64,000 bases of DNA, taken from a virus. Where the stretch lies: IMG/VR virus record IMGVR_UViG_3300008117_008517, positions 1-64,000 of that record. One strand, 5' to 3'. The notes under the pieces are model-generated. The model was not told where the DNA came from. It saw only the letters and a list, made by a program, of their open reading frames with translations, and made no database searches. This document shows, piece by piece, positions 42,188-50,705 of this stretch; position 1 is the stretch's first letter, and every line of letters starts with the position of its first letter. The position numbers were made by a program, and so were the translations under genes.

Positions 42188-42610
42188 TTATTTTGTGTAG
42201 ATTAATTGACCGTTAAAAAACCCATAAGCATCATCCATTTTTGAAATTCTCTTTTCAATTCTAAACATATAGTTAATAAAAAGCTGCCGGATGTTTTTAT
42301 TACCACTTGTGTTGTCTGAGTGTACGAACCAATCAGGTAAGATCTTATTATTATCAATACAATAATTTACTAACCAATCTGCTGCATCTTTACCAGTCAG
42401 TTCATTTCCAGAAACATCCCAAGAGTCAATATCGTGATCAAAAGAAATAAATTGTATTTTATCAAAATTATTTTTAACGACACTAATAAAATCTTGATAG
42501 TTTCTAACTATTGTCCAGTTTTTAGAATTTCCAAATTCTTTTCCTAAACCACGATCAGAGTTGTGAACAACTCGTGGTGAAATTCTAATATCATCTAAGA
42601 ATATTAACAT
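42188..42610 (-). CDS. Cyclic-phosphate-processing receiver-domain-like protein
   Basis: 140 residues: LDDIR (5-9), NWTIVRNYQDFISVV (about 31-45), ISFDHDID (about 56-63), GKDAADWLVNYC (about 73-84) and WFVHSDNTSGNKNI (about 94-107). This order matches the receiver-like cyclic-phosphate processing domain, which is found with RNA end-healing and ligation enzymes in phages and bacteria. It probably handles 2',3'-cyclic phosphate ends or related nucleotides. A TATATTTG box lies 5 bases before the ATG, giving a leaderless transcript. Confidence 0.82.
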   Translation of the reverse strand: MLIFLDDIRISPRVVHNSDRGLGKEFGNSKNWTIVRNYQDFISVVKNNFDKIQFISFDHDIDSWDVSGNELTGKDAADWLVNYCIDNNKILPDWFVHSDNTSGNKNIRQLFINYMFRIEKRISKMDDAYGFFNGQLIYTK

Positions 42611-42615
42611 AATTA

Positions 42616-42623
42616 CAAATATA
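42616..42623 (-). promoter_or_regulatory. Bacteroidetes-type -7 box TATATTTG
   Basis: Minus-strand TATATTTG, 5 bases before the ATG at 42610. Confidence 0.55.
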
Positions 42624-42665
42624 AGGTATGAATCTAAACTATAGAAATTATTTTTAATATAATTT

Positions 42666-43028
42666 TTGATGATTTTTATATCCCCTAAAATTAAAGTAGA
42701 AAAATCTCCTATTCATGGATATGGAGTTTTCGCAAAAGAGTTTATCCCATCTGGTGAAATTCTCGAAACTTGTCATTTCTGGATACTTGAAGAAAAAGAT
42801 TTTCAGAAACTAGACAAAACTATTCAACAAATATCATTTGCCTATCCAATTTTCACAAGTGACTCACACGCTATTGTACTTGGATGGGGTAGTATTTATA
42901 ACCACAGCACAGAAAACAATGCAGCTTGGGCAACTGATACAGAAAACCAATTGTTTAAATTTTTCACTGTAAAAGATATTAATCCAGGTGAAGAAATTCT
43001 CACTAATTATCTTAAAACCACAATTTAA
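42666..43028 (+). CDS. SET-domain protein
   Basis: 120 residues, close to a minimal SET domain. SPIHGYGVFAKEFIPSGEILE (about 14-34) is the SAM-binding N-terminal part; GSIYNHSTENNA (about 75-86) is the N-H-S active-site motif; INPGEEILTNY (about 106-116) is the C-terminal part with the catalytic Tyr. SET proteins are lysine methyltransferases; phage and algal-virus members can methylate chromatin-like proteins. Two genes downstream is HU, a Lys-rich DNA-binding protein and a possible target (inference). Preceded by TTTTTAATATAATTTTTG. Confidence 0.88.
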   Translation: MMIFISPKIKVEKSPIHGYGVFAKEFIPSGEILETCHFWILEEKDFQKLDKTIQQISFAYPIFTSDSHAIVLGWGSIYNHSTENNAAWATDTENQLFKFFTVKDINPGEEILTNYLKTTI

Positions 43029-43031
43029 AAA

Positions 43032-43274
43032 ATGAGTAATCAAACAACAAATACTGGAATAAGTGTTTATACTACAATATTTTTAATATTTTTAGTATTG
43101 AAACTAACTGGAAATATAAGCTGGTCTTGGTGGTGGGTTACTTCTCCACTTTGGATTCCACTACTTCTAGTACTTTCTATAATGGCATTGATTTTTATTT
43201 TTGGACTAGTATACATTGCCACAACAGGCAAAAATATCGATCAGTTAATCAAAAAAATTCAAAAAAAAGATTAA
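43032..43274 (+). CDS. Small Trp-rich membrane protein, 80 aa
   Basis: Two hydrophobic segments (about 12-27 and 36-62) flank a Trp cluster (WSWWWVTSPLWIPLL). This pattern, IFLVLKLTG...SWWWV-SPLWI, is typical of a short phage/bacterial membrane protein family resembling the Fragile-X-F type. Function unknown. Only 3 bases after the SET gene. Confidence 0.7.
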   Translation: MSNQTTNTGISVYTTIFLIFLVLKLTGNISWSWWWVTSPLWIPLLLVLSIMALIFIFGLVYIATTGKNIDQLIKKIQKKD

Positions 43275-43348
43275 ACTTTTTAAAACCTAAGCTGATTCAC
43301 GAATATAACTATTAATGAAGAAATTCATAGAAAAAACAAGTTAAATAA

Positions 43349-43624
43349 ATGAACAAAGCAGATTTAGTAAATGAAATCTCTTCTAAGACAGGTTTAACAA
43401 AGACCAAATCAAATGAAGTTATTGATTCAATTGTTTCATCAATCCAATCAGCTCTTGCTGGTGGTGACAAAGTTACTCTTGTTGGATTTGGTACTTTTGA
43501 CACTATAACTCGTCAGAGCCGTAGAGGTCGTAATCCTAAAACAGGAGCTGAATTAACAATTCCTGAGAAGAAGGTTGCTCGTTTCAAGGCTGGTAGTGGT
43601 CTATCTAATGTTGTAAATTCATAA
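43349..43624 (+). CDS. hup: HU/IHF-family DNA-binding protein
   Basis: 91 residues, full-length HU. MNKADLVNEISSKTGLTKTK, then VTLVGFGTFDTITR, the GRNPKTG tip (about 61-67) whose Pro intercalates DNA, and the C-terminal helix VARFKAGSGLSNVV. Bends and compacts DNA in the cytoplasm; may help phage genome organisation or replication. A strong terminator follows. Confidence 0.95.
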   Translation: MNKADLVNEISSKTGLTKTKSNEVIDSIVSSIQSALAGGDKVTLVGFGTFDTITRQSRRGRNPKTGAELTIPEKKVARFKAGSGLSNVVNS

Positions 43625-43647
43625 TTTAGAATTAGATAATATACCTT

Positions 43648-43688
43648 TAACCCTCGACAATTAATTTTGATCGAGGGTTATTTTTTTA
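43648..43688 (+). terminator. Intrinsic terminator after HU
   Basis: TAACCCTCGA 43648-43657 pairs with TCGAGGGTTA 43671-43680, then TTTTTTTA. Strong 10-bp GC-containing stem. Confidence 0.9.
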
Positions 43689-43710
43689 TATATTTACAAA
43701 AAATAAAATT

Positions 43711-43914
43711 ATGAAAAAAGTACTTTTCTTAACTTCACTGATAATTTCAATTACATCTTGTGATTACAATGAAGGTGTACCTGTAATTGTTAATAAGCAA
43801 CAATCATTTATTCCAGGTAAATGTCTCTATACTTATGAAGGATTTGGTCGAGAAGAAACCTTTGATGACGATTGTAATAAATATCAAGTTGGAGATACTC
43901 TTAGAGGTCAGTAA
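43711..43914 (+). CDS. Small lipoprotein, 67 aa
   Basis: Signal peptide MKKVLFLTSLIISITSC with lipobox at Cys17. The mature ~50 residues contain two Cys (CLYTYEG and DDDCNKY) that could form a disulfide. No family. Preceded by TATATTTAC, a near match to the host-like box. Overlaps the opposing gene end by 14 bases. Confidence 0.65.
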   Translation: MKKVLFLTSLIISITSCDYNEGVPVIVNKQQSFIPGKCLYTYEGFGREETFDDDCNKYQVGDTLRGQ

Positions 43915-44446
43915 AATTGTCCTTTGAGTCTAAAAATTTTAAATCACTAGGTGTGACTTTTATTCCGTCAAAGTGATTAAAAAACCGACAAAGATCCTCA
44001 AGACTTTCTCTTGTGAGAGCAAATACTGTATTACTTGGATCCATTTTTGAATGATACGAAGTATATTGATAAGGCTCTACAATATTAGGTGATTTTATAT
44101 TAAACCCTGAAGCTATAAAATTACCAAGTGTGATCTCGACATTTAAGTGAAAGTCTTTTTCTTCAGCATTATGAATCGGTCCTAAATCAATTTCAAGTGT
44201 ATCTGGAATACCGTCTATATCAAAATCGCGGTCATATGTAATTTGATAAACAGCATCTGACATAATATTTCCAAGTTTGTATCTACAAGAAATATTTGTT
44301 GACATGCCAGTTTTTGGATCTATCAACATTCCGTTAATATCTGTGATATCACCACTTATAATTGTAAGATATTTAGGAGTGATATTTCTTATATCATATT
44401 CGAAAATATCAGTTAGTGCTTCATTGAATCTTCTTATTTTGACCAT
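43901..44446 (-). CDS. Shared-peptide protein, 181 aa
   Basis: MVKIRRFNEALTDIFEYD is a good copy of the recurring N-terminal peptide. The rest is strand-rich (YLTIISGDITDINGM, YQITYDRDF, FHLNVEITLGN) with a C-terminal helix (LEDLCRFFNHFDGIKV). Unrecognised family. ATAATATATACC lies just before the ATG. Confidence 0.68.
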   Translation of the reverse strand: MVKIRRFNEALTDIFEYDIRNITPKYLTIISGDITDINGMLIDPKTGMSTNISCRYKLGNIMSDAVYQITYDRDFDIDGIPDTLEIDLGPIHNAEEKDFHLNVEITLGNFIASGFNIKSPNIVEPYQYTSYHSKMDPSNTVFALTRESLEDLCRFFNHFDGIKVTPSDLKFLDSKDNFTDL

Positions 44447-44456
44447 AAGGTATATA

Positions 44457-44603
44457 TTATAGTCTAGTTCTTAAATCTCTAACAACTCTCAGGCAAAAGT
44501 CACAGATTATCACTGGTCCGTCTTTAGTCATTATAGATTTTCTGTCACAATTTGCTTGGCAATCTTTTTTACCAAATTCTGCGTATTTATTTAAATTTTC
44601 CAT
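44457..44603 (-). CDS. Micro-ORF with zinc-ribbon-like cysteines, 48 aa
   Basis: ATG at 44603, TAA at 44457. Encodes MENLNKYAEFGKKDCQANCD, then about ten residues and IICDFCLRVVRDLRTRL. The C-x-x-x-C and C-x-x-C pairs separated by about 14 residues look like a small zinc ribbon with a basic C-terminus. It ends 10 bases before the start of the 43901-44446 gene. A TTATTTG box is 11 bases upstream. Confidence 0.6.
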   Translation of the reverse strand: MENLNKYAEFGKKDCQANCDRKSIMTKDGPVIICDFCLRVVRDLRTRL

Positions 44604-44626
44604 ATATTTACAAATAATTAAAAGAG

Positions 44627-44794
44627 GTGAAAAAACTTATATCATTTATAGAAATACTTGTAATTTTAGCATTTGTCGTTTATACCTTCTACACAAATGA
44701 TAAACCAACTGATAAAGTATTTTTCTTTTTACTTGAATTAAGTGCTGTTTCAATTTGGCACCTTTATGACAAGTACAAACATCCTGAGAATTAG
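44627..44794 (+). CDS. Small membrane protein, 55 aa (GTG start)
   Basis: GTG at 44627 preceded directly by AAAAGAG; an in-frame stop at 44615-44617 rules out an earlier start. Encodes KKLISFIEILVILAFVVYTF (one clear membrane helix), a short polar turn, then FFFLLELSAVSIWHLYDKY (second helix). Divergent from the zinc-ribbon micro-ORF and ends 1 base before the stop of the opposing gene, so the gene fills the available gap exactly. Confidence 0.58.
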   Translation: MKKLISFIEILVILAFVVYTFYTNDKPTDKVFFFLLELSAVSIWHLYDKYKHPEN

Positions 44795-44795
44795 A

Positions 44796-45161
44796 TCACT
44801 CACACACCTTTCTAAAAGGTTCGTCATCTTGTAGATCAGGATTCATAGTATCAATCGGAATTTTATTTTTAGGTTGCTCAGACGATCTTTGGAGAAAAGT
44901 TGCTACAAATACTTCATCGACTTTTTTAGTCACAAAATTCGGACTTTGTTTTTTGATAAGCTTTTGAAAATCTTTGCTCAAAAGTGTGGTTGTGATCATG
45001 TTTGTTGTAATCCAGTAGTCTACACTTTTGTCAAATACTTTATAATCCTCAATTAGATAGTCGTGAATAAGATATTCTAATTTTGATTTTGTATTACTAT
45101 TATCATTAAGTAATACTTTAATAATAGCATTAAGCTTTTCTATGTTCGGAAAATAATTCAT
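44796..45161 (-). CDS. Hypothetical protein, 121 aa
   Basis: Helical N-terminal two thirds (IEKLNAIIKVLLNDNS..SKLEYLIHDYLIEDYKVF) and a polar end with NPDLQDDEPFRKVCE. No family recognised. It begins 6 bases after the adenylosuccinate synthetase gene on the same strand. Confidence 0.6.
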   Translation of the reverse strand: MNYFPNIEKLNAIIKVLLNDNSNTKSKLEYLIHDYLIEDYKVFDKSVDYWITTNMITTTLLSKDFQKLIKKQSPNFVTKKVDEVFVATFLQRSSEQPKNKIPIDTMNPDLQDDEPFRKVCE

Positions 45162-45167
45162 CTTTTT

Positions 45168-46412
<1,245 letters not shown>

Positions 46413-46464
46413 TTAACTTATATTTTAGATTAATTTTAGGTAAAAGTTTGTAGAAAATGGTTGT

Positions 46465-46791
46465 TTAAATAGAGAAACTTTCACCACAACCACAAACTTT
46501 TGAGGCCTGTGGATTCTTCCATTCAAATCCTTTACCATTTAGACCATCTGAGTAGTCTAATTCTGTTCCTATTAGGTACAGAAGAGATTTTTTATTTGTG
46601 ATTATTTTGATATCGAATTGTTCAAAGACTTGCTCGTCTTCGAAATGTTCATTTGAGAAATCCATATTGTATTTTAAGCCTGAGCAGCCACCTCCGACTA
46701 TTTCAACTTTAAGAAAATAATCATCAGAATGACCAGCATCATTCATTAGTTCTTTTACTTTCTGATACGCTTTTTCAGATAGTGTTATCAT
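46465..46791 (-). CDS. A-type iron-sulfur carrier (IscA/ErpA/SufA family)
   Basis: 108 residues from the ATG at 46791; a TTG nine bases earlier would add three residues. VEIVGGGCSGLKYNM (Cys36) and VCGCGESF (Cys100, Cys102) are the three cysteines that hold the Fe-S cluster. The protein receives clusters and passes them to target enzymes. It lies 12 bases after a baseplate-side gene and 67 bases before purA. In Bacteroidetes phages it might support an Fe-S enzyme of the phage or sustain host metabolism. Confidence 0.93.
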   Translation of the reverse strand: MITLSEKAYQKVKELMNDAGHSDDYFLKVEIVGGGCSGLKYNMDFSNEHFEDEQVFEQFDIKIITNKKSLLYLIGTELDYSDGLNGKGFEWKNPQASKVCGCGESFSI

Positions 46792-46803
46792 ACAATTCAA
46801 AAA

Positions 46804-47427
46804 TTACTTACTTAGAAGTTTAATTAGATCTTCGGTGATTTTGGTAATTAATTTTTTACCAGGTTCTATCTCAACATTTGGAATGTTTTTAATACTAGAG
46901 AACTCTTCAGCCCCACCTACTTCAATTGATTCAATAAGATTTGACATTTCAGCACTATCTTTATATTGGTTCAAATAAAAGGTCTTCAATTCTAAGACAA
47001 ACTTTGCCATATCAAAACCTTTCTTATTATTATACTTAACCATTTGAAGCTCATTATCTTGTTTTTCAACAAGTATATACCAAATAGAATTTTTTGAAAT
47101 TTTTACATTTTCTAAGAAATTATAGGCCTTTGAAGCTTTAACTTTTTTTGGAAATTTTGCAACTTTACCGAAAAAATTTACATTAGATTCATTAGCCTCA
47201 GGATCATTTTCAGAGTCTGATGGTAATTCAATATTTTGGTCTTGTGGTATCAAATTTTTTCTTGATGGCATTTTTTGAATCTTAGAAGATTTATATGGCA
47301 AATTTGGATTAGCAGGTCTATCTGAATCTGTCATTGGTTGAGCACTTGGTGAAACTTCTTTAAGTTCCTTTTCGCCTTTCATTTCCGTGAATTTCTTAAA
47401 TCCGGATATCTTTTTATTATCTGCCAT
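46804..47427 (-). CDS. Hypothetical protein in baseplate cluster, 207 aa
   Basis: A polar, disordered N-terminal half (Pro, Ser, Lys, Asp-rich, residues 1-90) with KKISGFKKFTEM near the start, which recalls the recurring peptide but sits a few residues in. The ordered C-terminal half (NSIWYILVEKQDNELQMVKYNN, then helices) has no recognised family. TAATATATAATAG lies about 20 bases before the ATG. May be a tail or head accessory protein. Confidence 0.62.
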   Translation of the reverse strand: MADNKKISGFKKFTEMKGEKELKEVSPSAQPMTDSDRPANPNLPYKSSKIQKMPSRKNLIPQDQNIELPSDSENDPEANESNVNFFGKVAKFPKKVKASKAYNFLENVKISKNSIWYILVEKQDNELQMVKYNNKKGFDMAKFVLELKTFYLNQYKDSAEMSNLIESIEVGGAEEFSSIKNIPNVEIEPGKKLITKITEDLIKLLSK

Positions 47428-47476
47428 ATCTTTTAATTTCTTTGTCTATTATATATTATAATTAAATATTGTTTTT

Positions 47477-47731
47477 TTACCTACTGTGTTTATAATGGTA
47501 CTTGTCTACAATATAGTTTTTAAAGTTTTTCATCACATTCATTTGGTCGAATAAAAGAGAAACTAATGGTTGCATTTTATTTAACCAACTATTCATCATA
47601 TCATTTTCATACATATATGGTGACAGTGATGAGTTGAGTATCTGTTTCTCATAATCAACATAATCTTTAAAGTCATCATGACGATGCTTTAAGAAGTATA
47701 ACTCAGGTATTTCTTTTCTTTCAATTAGCAT
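47477..47731 (-). CDS. Small protein next to baseplate wedge gene, 84 aa
   Basis: Mostly helical, rich in Tyr, His and Met (PELYFLKHRHDDFKDYV, SPYMYENDMMNSWLNKM). Starts 1 base after the wedge protein stop codon, so it is co-translated with it and could be a small baseplate component or chaperone. No family recognised. Confidence 0.62.
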   Translation of the reverse strand: MLIERKEIPELYFLKHRHDDFKDYVDYEKQILNSSLSPYMYENDMMNSWLNKMQPLVSLLFDQMNVMKNFKNYIVDKYHYKHSR

Positions 47732-47732
47732 T

Positions 47733-49496
47733 TTAAACTACATTATTTCTTAGTTTTGAATCTACAACACCTTTTTTGATAATGTTAATAGACTTCAAAG
47801 TTGTAGAGGCCATGTCATCTGAAAAGTAAATACCATTTCTATCATACCAACCACCTCTGATAATTGGAATTTCTTTTGGTTCAAAAATAATATCTCCAAG
47901 AACCGGATCAAGACCTAGTGTTGTATTTGGTTTATAATCAGGATTCCGTTTTACTGGATCGAATTCCGATTCAACCATTATGTCTTTATTTTTATTAGCA
48001 CTAATATTAGTCTCGAATTTGGTTTTATTTTTTCTTAGATTTTCTTTTCTACTAATTTCTTCTCTGTGATATTCTTCATTTTTCTTACATATAAATTGAA
48101 CATCAACTGAATGAATATCATTTATCCCAGAAAGTACTTTAACTAAATCTGATTTAGGAATTCTATCAATTCTACTGAAGTTCAAAAAATACTCAGAGAC
48201 AGCATCTTGCACTTGAGACTGAACTGAATCATCATTCGAATCTGAATATCTTATCACAAATACATTCATTATATAATATGAAAGTACCGGTGAGTCTATT
48301 CTATATTTTTTTGTTATTTGTATATTACCAGTTGTTCTAAGATACTTATCTATTTTAGATTTTTCGTATCTATCGAGTTCAAATGCTCTTGTACTAACTG
48401 CAAAATAATCAGCATTTTGGTTTTTAAATAGTCTTATATTAGGAGTAGCAACTATGTAAACTATTCCTAAATCCTCATACGCATTGACGTGTGAGAAGAC
48501 ACCTAATTTTTTTATTTCATAGGCATATTGCTGTGGTAAACCTAGAACAAAATTATTAGAAACAATAGGTAATATATTTTTTGTAAAAACAACATTCTCT
48601 TTATTTGCTCCAAAGTTTATATCATTAAATATTTGAACTGTGAATATCTTTGCAGCATCAACACCATTACCTTCGCCGTCAATCGCCTCGTCTACAAATT
48701 TCCAGTCATTTACAGTTCTTCTAAATATATTTCCATTTGCACCATCTGAAACTAAATATGTAATTGCAATACTCGATCCGATTTCTGGTATTGCACCAAA
48801 ACCACCATTTCCGAATATTATATCAATACCACCATTGAATCCGGTTTTAACAACACACGCATTCTCATTTGGTAAAAGATCATATAAATGTCTTTTTATT
48901 GACCAGTAGTTACCATTTACTGTGACTTCAACATTGAAATTTTCTATATCTTGTTGACCACTTAATGTCACTTGGTAAGTCTGATTTGAATTACCGGTAC
49001 CTGTATATGTAGTTGTTGTGAATTTACCTTGTATAAGTGGTAAAAATATTTGAGTTGAGTTTATCACTTTAAATACTAACTTATCTTGACCAAGATAAAT
49101 TGAGTAATCAAGACCATTCGTCTTATTTTTTAAAACTTGTCTATTAAGGAAAGTTATTTTACCACCTTTTAATTCTTTATCTAGTTCAGTTCCTGGTTTC
49201 ACAGTTAATCTTAAATTACCAGTTGCTGAGATGTTTCTACCTGGATTATGACCCGCAAATATTGCAGCATTTCTAACAATTATGGGATTTACTGAATTTG
49301 GTTCACTTAAATCGAATTGATTGATAGAGTTTTTTAAGTATAGAAATGATAATTGATGTAGATTTTGAAGAACATTTAAAATTTGACCATAAGGTGAAGC
49401 AGGAGAGTATAATATCTGAGCCTTGTTATGTTCAAGTCTAAGAAATCTTTCGATCTCACCTTTGATTAGATTAAATGAAATTTCAACAAACTTCAT
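47733..49496 (-). CDS. Baseplate wedge protein, gp6/J-like
   Basis: 587 residues. N-terminal helices (1-75), a strand region with GHNPGRNISATGNLRLTV, a central segment FNGGIDIIFGNGGFGAIPE...GSSIAITYLVSDGANGNI that matches the signature of baseplate J / T4 gp6 proteins (IxFGxGxxGxxPxxGxxIxxxYxxxxGxxGNI), then helical and strand domains. The last ~120 residues are basic and extended, ending in IPIIRGGWYDRNGIYFS. In contractile tails this protein forms the ring joining wedges. Good agreement in length with gp6 (660 aa). Confidence 0.83.
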   Translation of the reverse strand: MKFVEISFNLIKGEIERFLRLEHNKAQILYSPASPYGQILNVLQNLHQLSFLYLKNSINQFDLSEPNSVNPIIVRNAAIFAGHNPGRNISATGNLRLTVKPGTELDKELKGGKITFLNRQVLKNKTNGLDYSIYLGQDKLVFKVINSTQIFLPLIQGKFTTTTYTGTGNSNQTYQVTLSGQQDIENFNVEVTVNGNYWSIKRHLYDLLPNENACVVKTGFNGGIDIIFGNGGFGAIPEIGSSIAITYLVSDGANGNIFRRTVNDWKFVDEAIDGEGNGVDAAKIFTVQIFNDINFGANKENVVFTKNILPIVSNNFVLGLPQQYAYEIKKLGVFSHVNAYEDLGIVYIVATPNIRLFKNQNADYFAVSTRAFELDRYEKSKIDKYLRTTGNIQITKKYRIDSPVLSYYIMNVFVIRYSDSNDDSVQSQVQDAVSEYFLNFSRIDRIPKSDLVKVLSGINDIHSVDVQFICKKNEEYHREEISRKENLRKNKTKFETNISANKNKDIMVESEFDPVKRNPDYKPNTTLGLDPVLGDIIFEPKEIPIIRGGWYDRNGIYFSDDMASTTLKSINIIKKGVVDSKLRNNVV

Positions 49497-49503
49497 ACTT
49501 TAT

Positions 49504-49821
49504 TTAGATTTTTATATAGTCTTCTGAGAATCTATTGTTCTGGAATATATCTTCAGTTAAAAACACTATATTCTCACTATTTGTATCTCTTGATATTAGC
49601 TCTGAATTTTCAACTAGTGGATTACTAAAATACTTGACTTCAAAATTAGATTTACCATCTATGTTACTAAAAGGAACAATCATTTTTAAAATCTTTGACT
49701 CATTTATAGTGATTTCAAAATATTTTCCGAATTCTTTAGAAGCCTTTTCTGTTATTTGAACATCATTATATTTGTCCGATAAGTTTACATGAATTCTATT
49801 AATATTATAACGAATATCCAT
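49504..49821 (-). CDS. Hypothetical protein, 105 aa, baseplate cluster
   Basis: Strand-rich (YNINRIHVNLSDKYNDVQI, YFEITINESKILKMIVPF) and followed after 7 bases by the gp6/J-like gene. Position and size fit a small gp25-type or wedge accessory protein, but I see no gp25 motif, so this is only positional. TTATATATTAA lies about 20 bases before the ATG. Confidence 0.6.
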   Translation of the reverse strand: MDIRYNINRIHVNLSDKYNDVQITEKASKEFGKYFEITINESKILKMIVPFSNIDGKSNFEVKYFSNPLVENSELISRDTNSENIVFLTEDIFQNNRFSEDYIKI

Positions 49822-49880
49822 TGAATAGGTAATTTTTAATTATATATTAATTTAGTGTCTGACCTAATTAATATATAAAA

Positions 49881-49888
49881 TATATTTT
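49881..49888 (+). promoter_or_regulatory. Possible promoter box TATATTTT
   Basis: Near match to TAnnTTTG. Predicted transcription start falls at about 49892, precisely at the first hairpin of the small RNA candidate. Confidence 0.35.
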
Positions 49889-49890
49889 TT

Positions 49891-49966
49891 TAGACGGCTT
49901 AGGACCGTCATGTTGTTACGACACATGTTTAAATCCAGGAAACTCGCTCCTTCCTGGATTTTTCTT
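49891..49966 (+). ncRNA. Candidate small three-hairpin RNA, about 75 nt
   Basis: Three successive hairpins with no gap: GACGG 49893-49897 with CCGTC 49905-49909; CATGT 49909-49913 with ACATG 49923-49927; and a terminator AAATCCAGGAA 49931-49941 with TTCCTGGATTT 49951-49961 followed by TTCTTTTT. No reading frame of useful length. It sits between divergent transcription units and ends before the separate promoter of the next gene, so it looks like an independent small RNA rather than a leader. Confidence 0.5.
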
Positions 49967-49969
49967 TTT
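49931..49969 (+). terminator. Intrinsic terminator
   Basis: 11-bp stem AAATCCAGGAA/TTCCTGGATTT with a 9-base loop and T-rich tail; 3' end of the small RNA candidate. Confidence 0.85.
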
Positions 49970-49977
49970 AATATATA
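49966..49977 (+). promoter_or_regulatory. Phage promoter-like TTTTAATATATA
   Basis: Lies 5 bases before the ATG at 49983. Confidence 0.5.
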
Positions 49978-49982
49978 CCACT

Positions 49983-50705
49983 ATGGGCGTTGAAGAACTA
50001 ATAATGATGTTGCAGAAGTACGGGTTGAAAGGTCTCTTCCTAGGAATAGTTTATATTGTAATACGTAGTATGATCAAAAGTGAATGGTTTGGTAAATGGT
50101 GGTCACAATTCACTGATAAGTTCATAGAGTTTTTTATGAAAAAAAAGGTAAAAGAAATACCACACGAAGTTACAGAATCCGATATTTCAAACCATGATAT
50201 TTTTAACTATATAGACTTTTGGACCTATTCTAAAGTTCCAACTTTTCAATTTTCTACGGAGTACAGAACTGTTGTTTTTAAAAAATATTTATCTGTATTT
50301 CTGAAATCATACAAAAGAGGTCTACAGGAATTTGTACAATCTAAAGATTATCAGAAAATGGATCAATCTGAATTATGGAAAAGTTTATTATCACTTTTAA
50401 ATAAAATAATTATGGAATATGAAAGAGAATGTGAAGAGTTAGGCATACCTAAAATTGTTGTGTTGAAAATGAAATCTAAAAATAACGATACAATTACACT
50501 AACAATAGATATTATAGAGAGTATTACTAATTCTCAATTTTATGAGAGTGAACAAAATTTCTTGAAGATGTATTCAATATTAAACATACTTCTTTCAATC
50601 TTAGAAAACACCATATCAAACTCGATTTCAGTTTGTAATTCAATAAATGGTCAATTGAAAGGTTTGTCTATAATTGATAATGGTAAGACCTATACAGAAC
50701 CTTAG
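49983..50705 (+). CDS. Membrane-anchored helical protein, 240 aa
   Basis: One hydrophobic helix near the N-terminus (about 13-28, LKGLFLGIVYIVIRSMI) preceded by a short helix, then basic residues (MKKKVKE) and a long helical soluble part. Such single-anchor proteins with a ~200-residue cytoplasmic domain are seen among phage lysis-control and internal-membrane proteins, but there is no diagnostic motif. It is an isolated plus-strand gene inside the minus-strand baseplate cluster. Its stop shares bases with the guanylate-kinase-like gene. Confidence 0.62.
   Translation: MGVEELIMMLQKYGLKGLFLGIVYIVIRSMIKSEWFGKWWSQFTDKFIEFFMKKKVKEIPHEVTESDISNHDIFNYIDFWTYSKVPTFQFSTEYRTVVFKKYLSVFLKSYKRGLQEFVQSKDYQKMDQSELWKSLLSLLNKIIMEYERECEELGIPKIVVLKMKSKNNDTITLTIDIIESITNSQFYESEQNFLKMYSILNILLSILENTISNSISVCNSINGQLKGLSIIDNGKTYTEP

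Noticed and set aside
46465-46800. Start of the Fe-S carrier at 46800
   Set aside because: That start is TTG and adds only three residues; the ATG at 46791 fits the family start MITLSEKA better.
49891-49966. tRNA gene at the three-hairpin locus
   Set aside because: The 5' and 3' ends do not pair as an acceptor stem, there is no T-loop consensus, and the last hairpin is a terminator.
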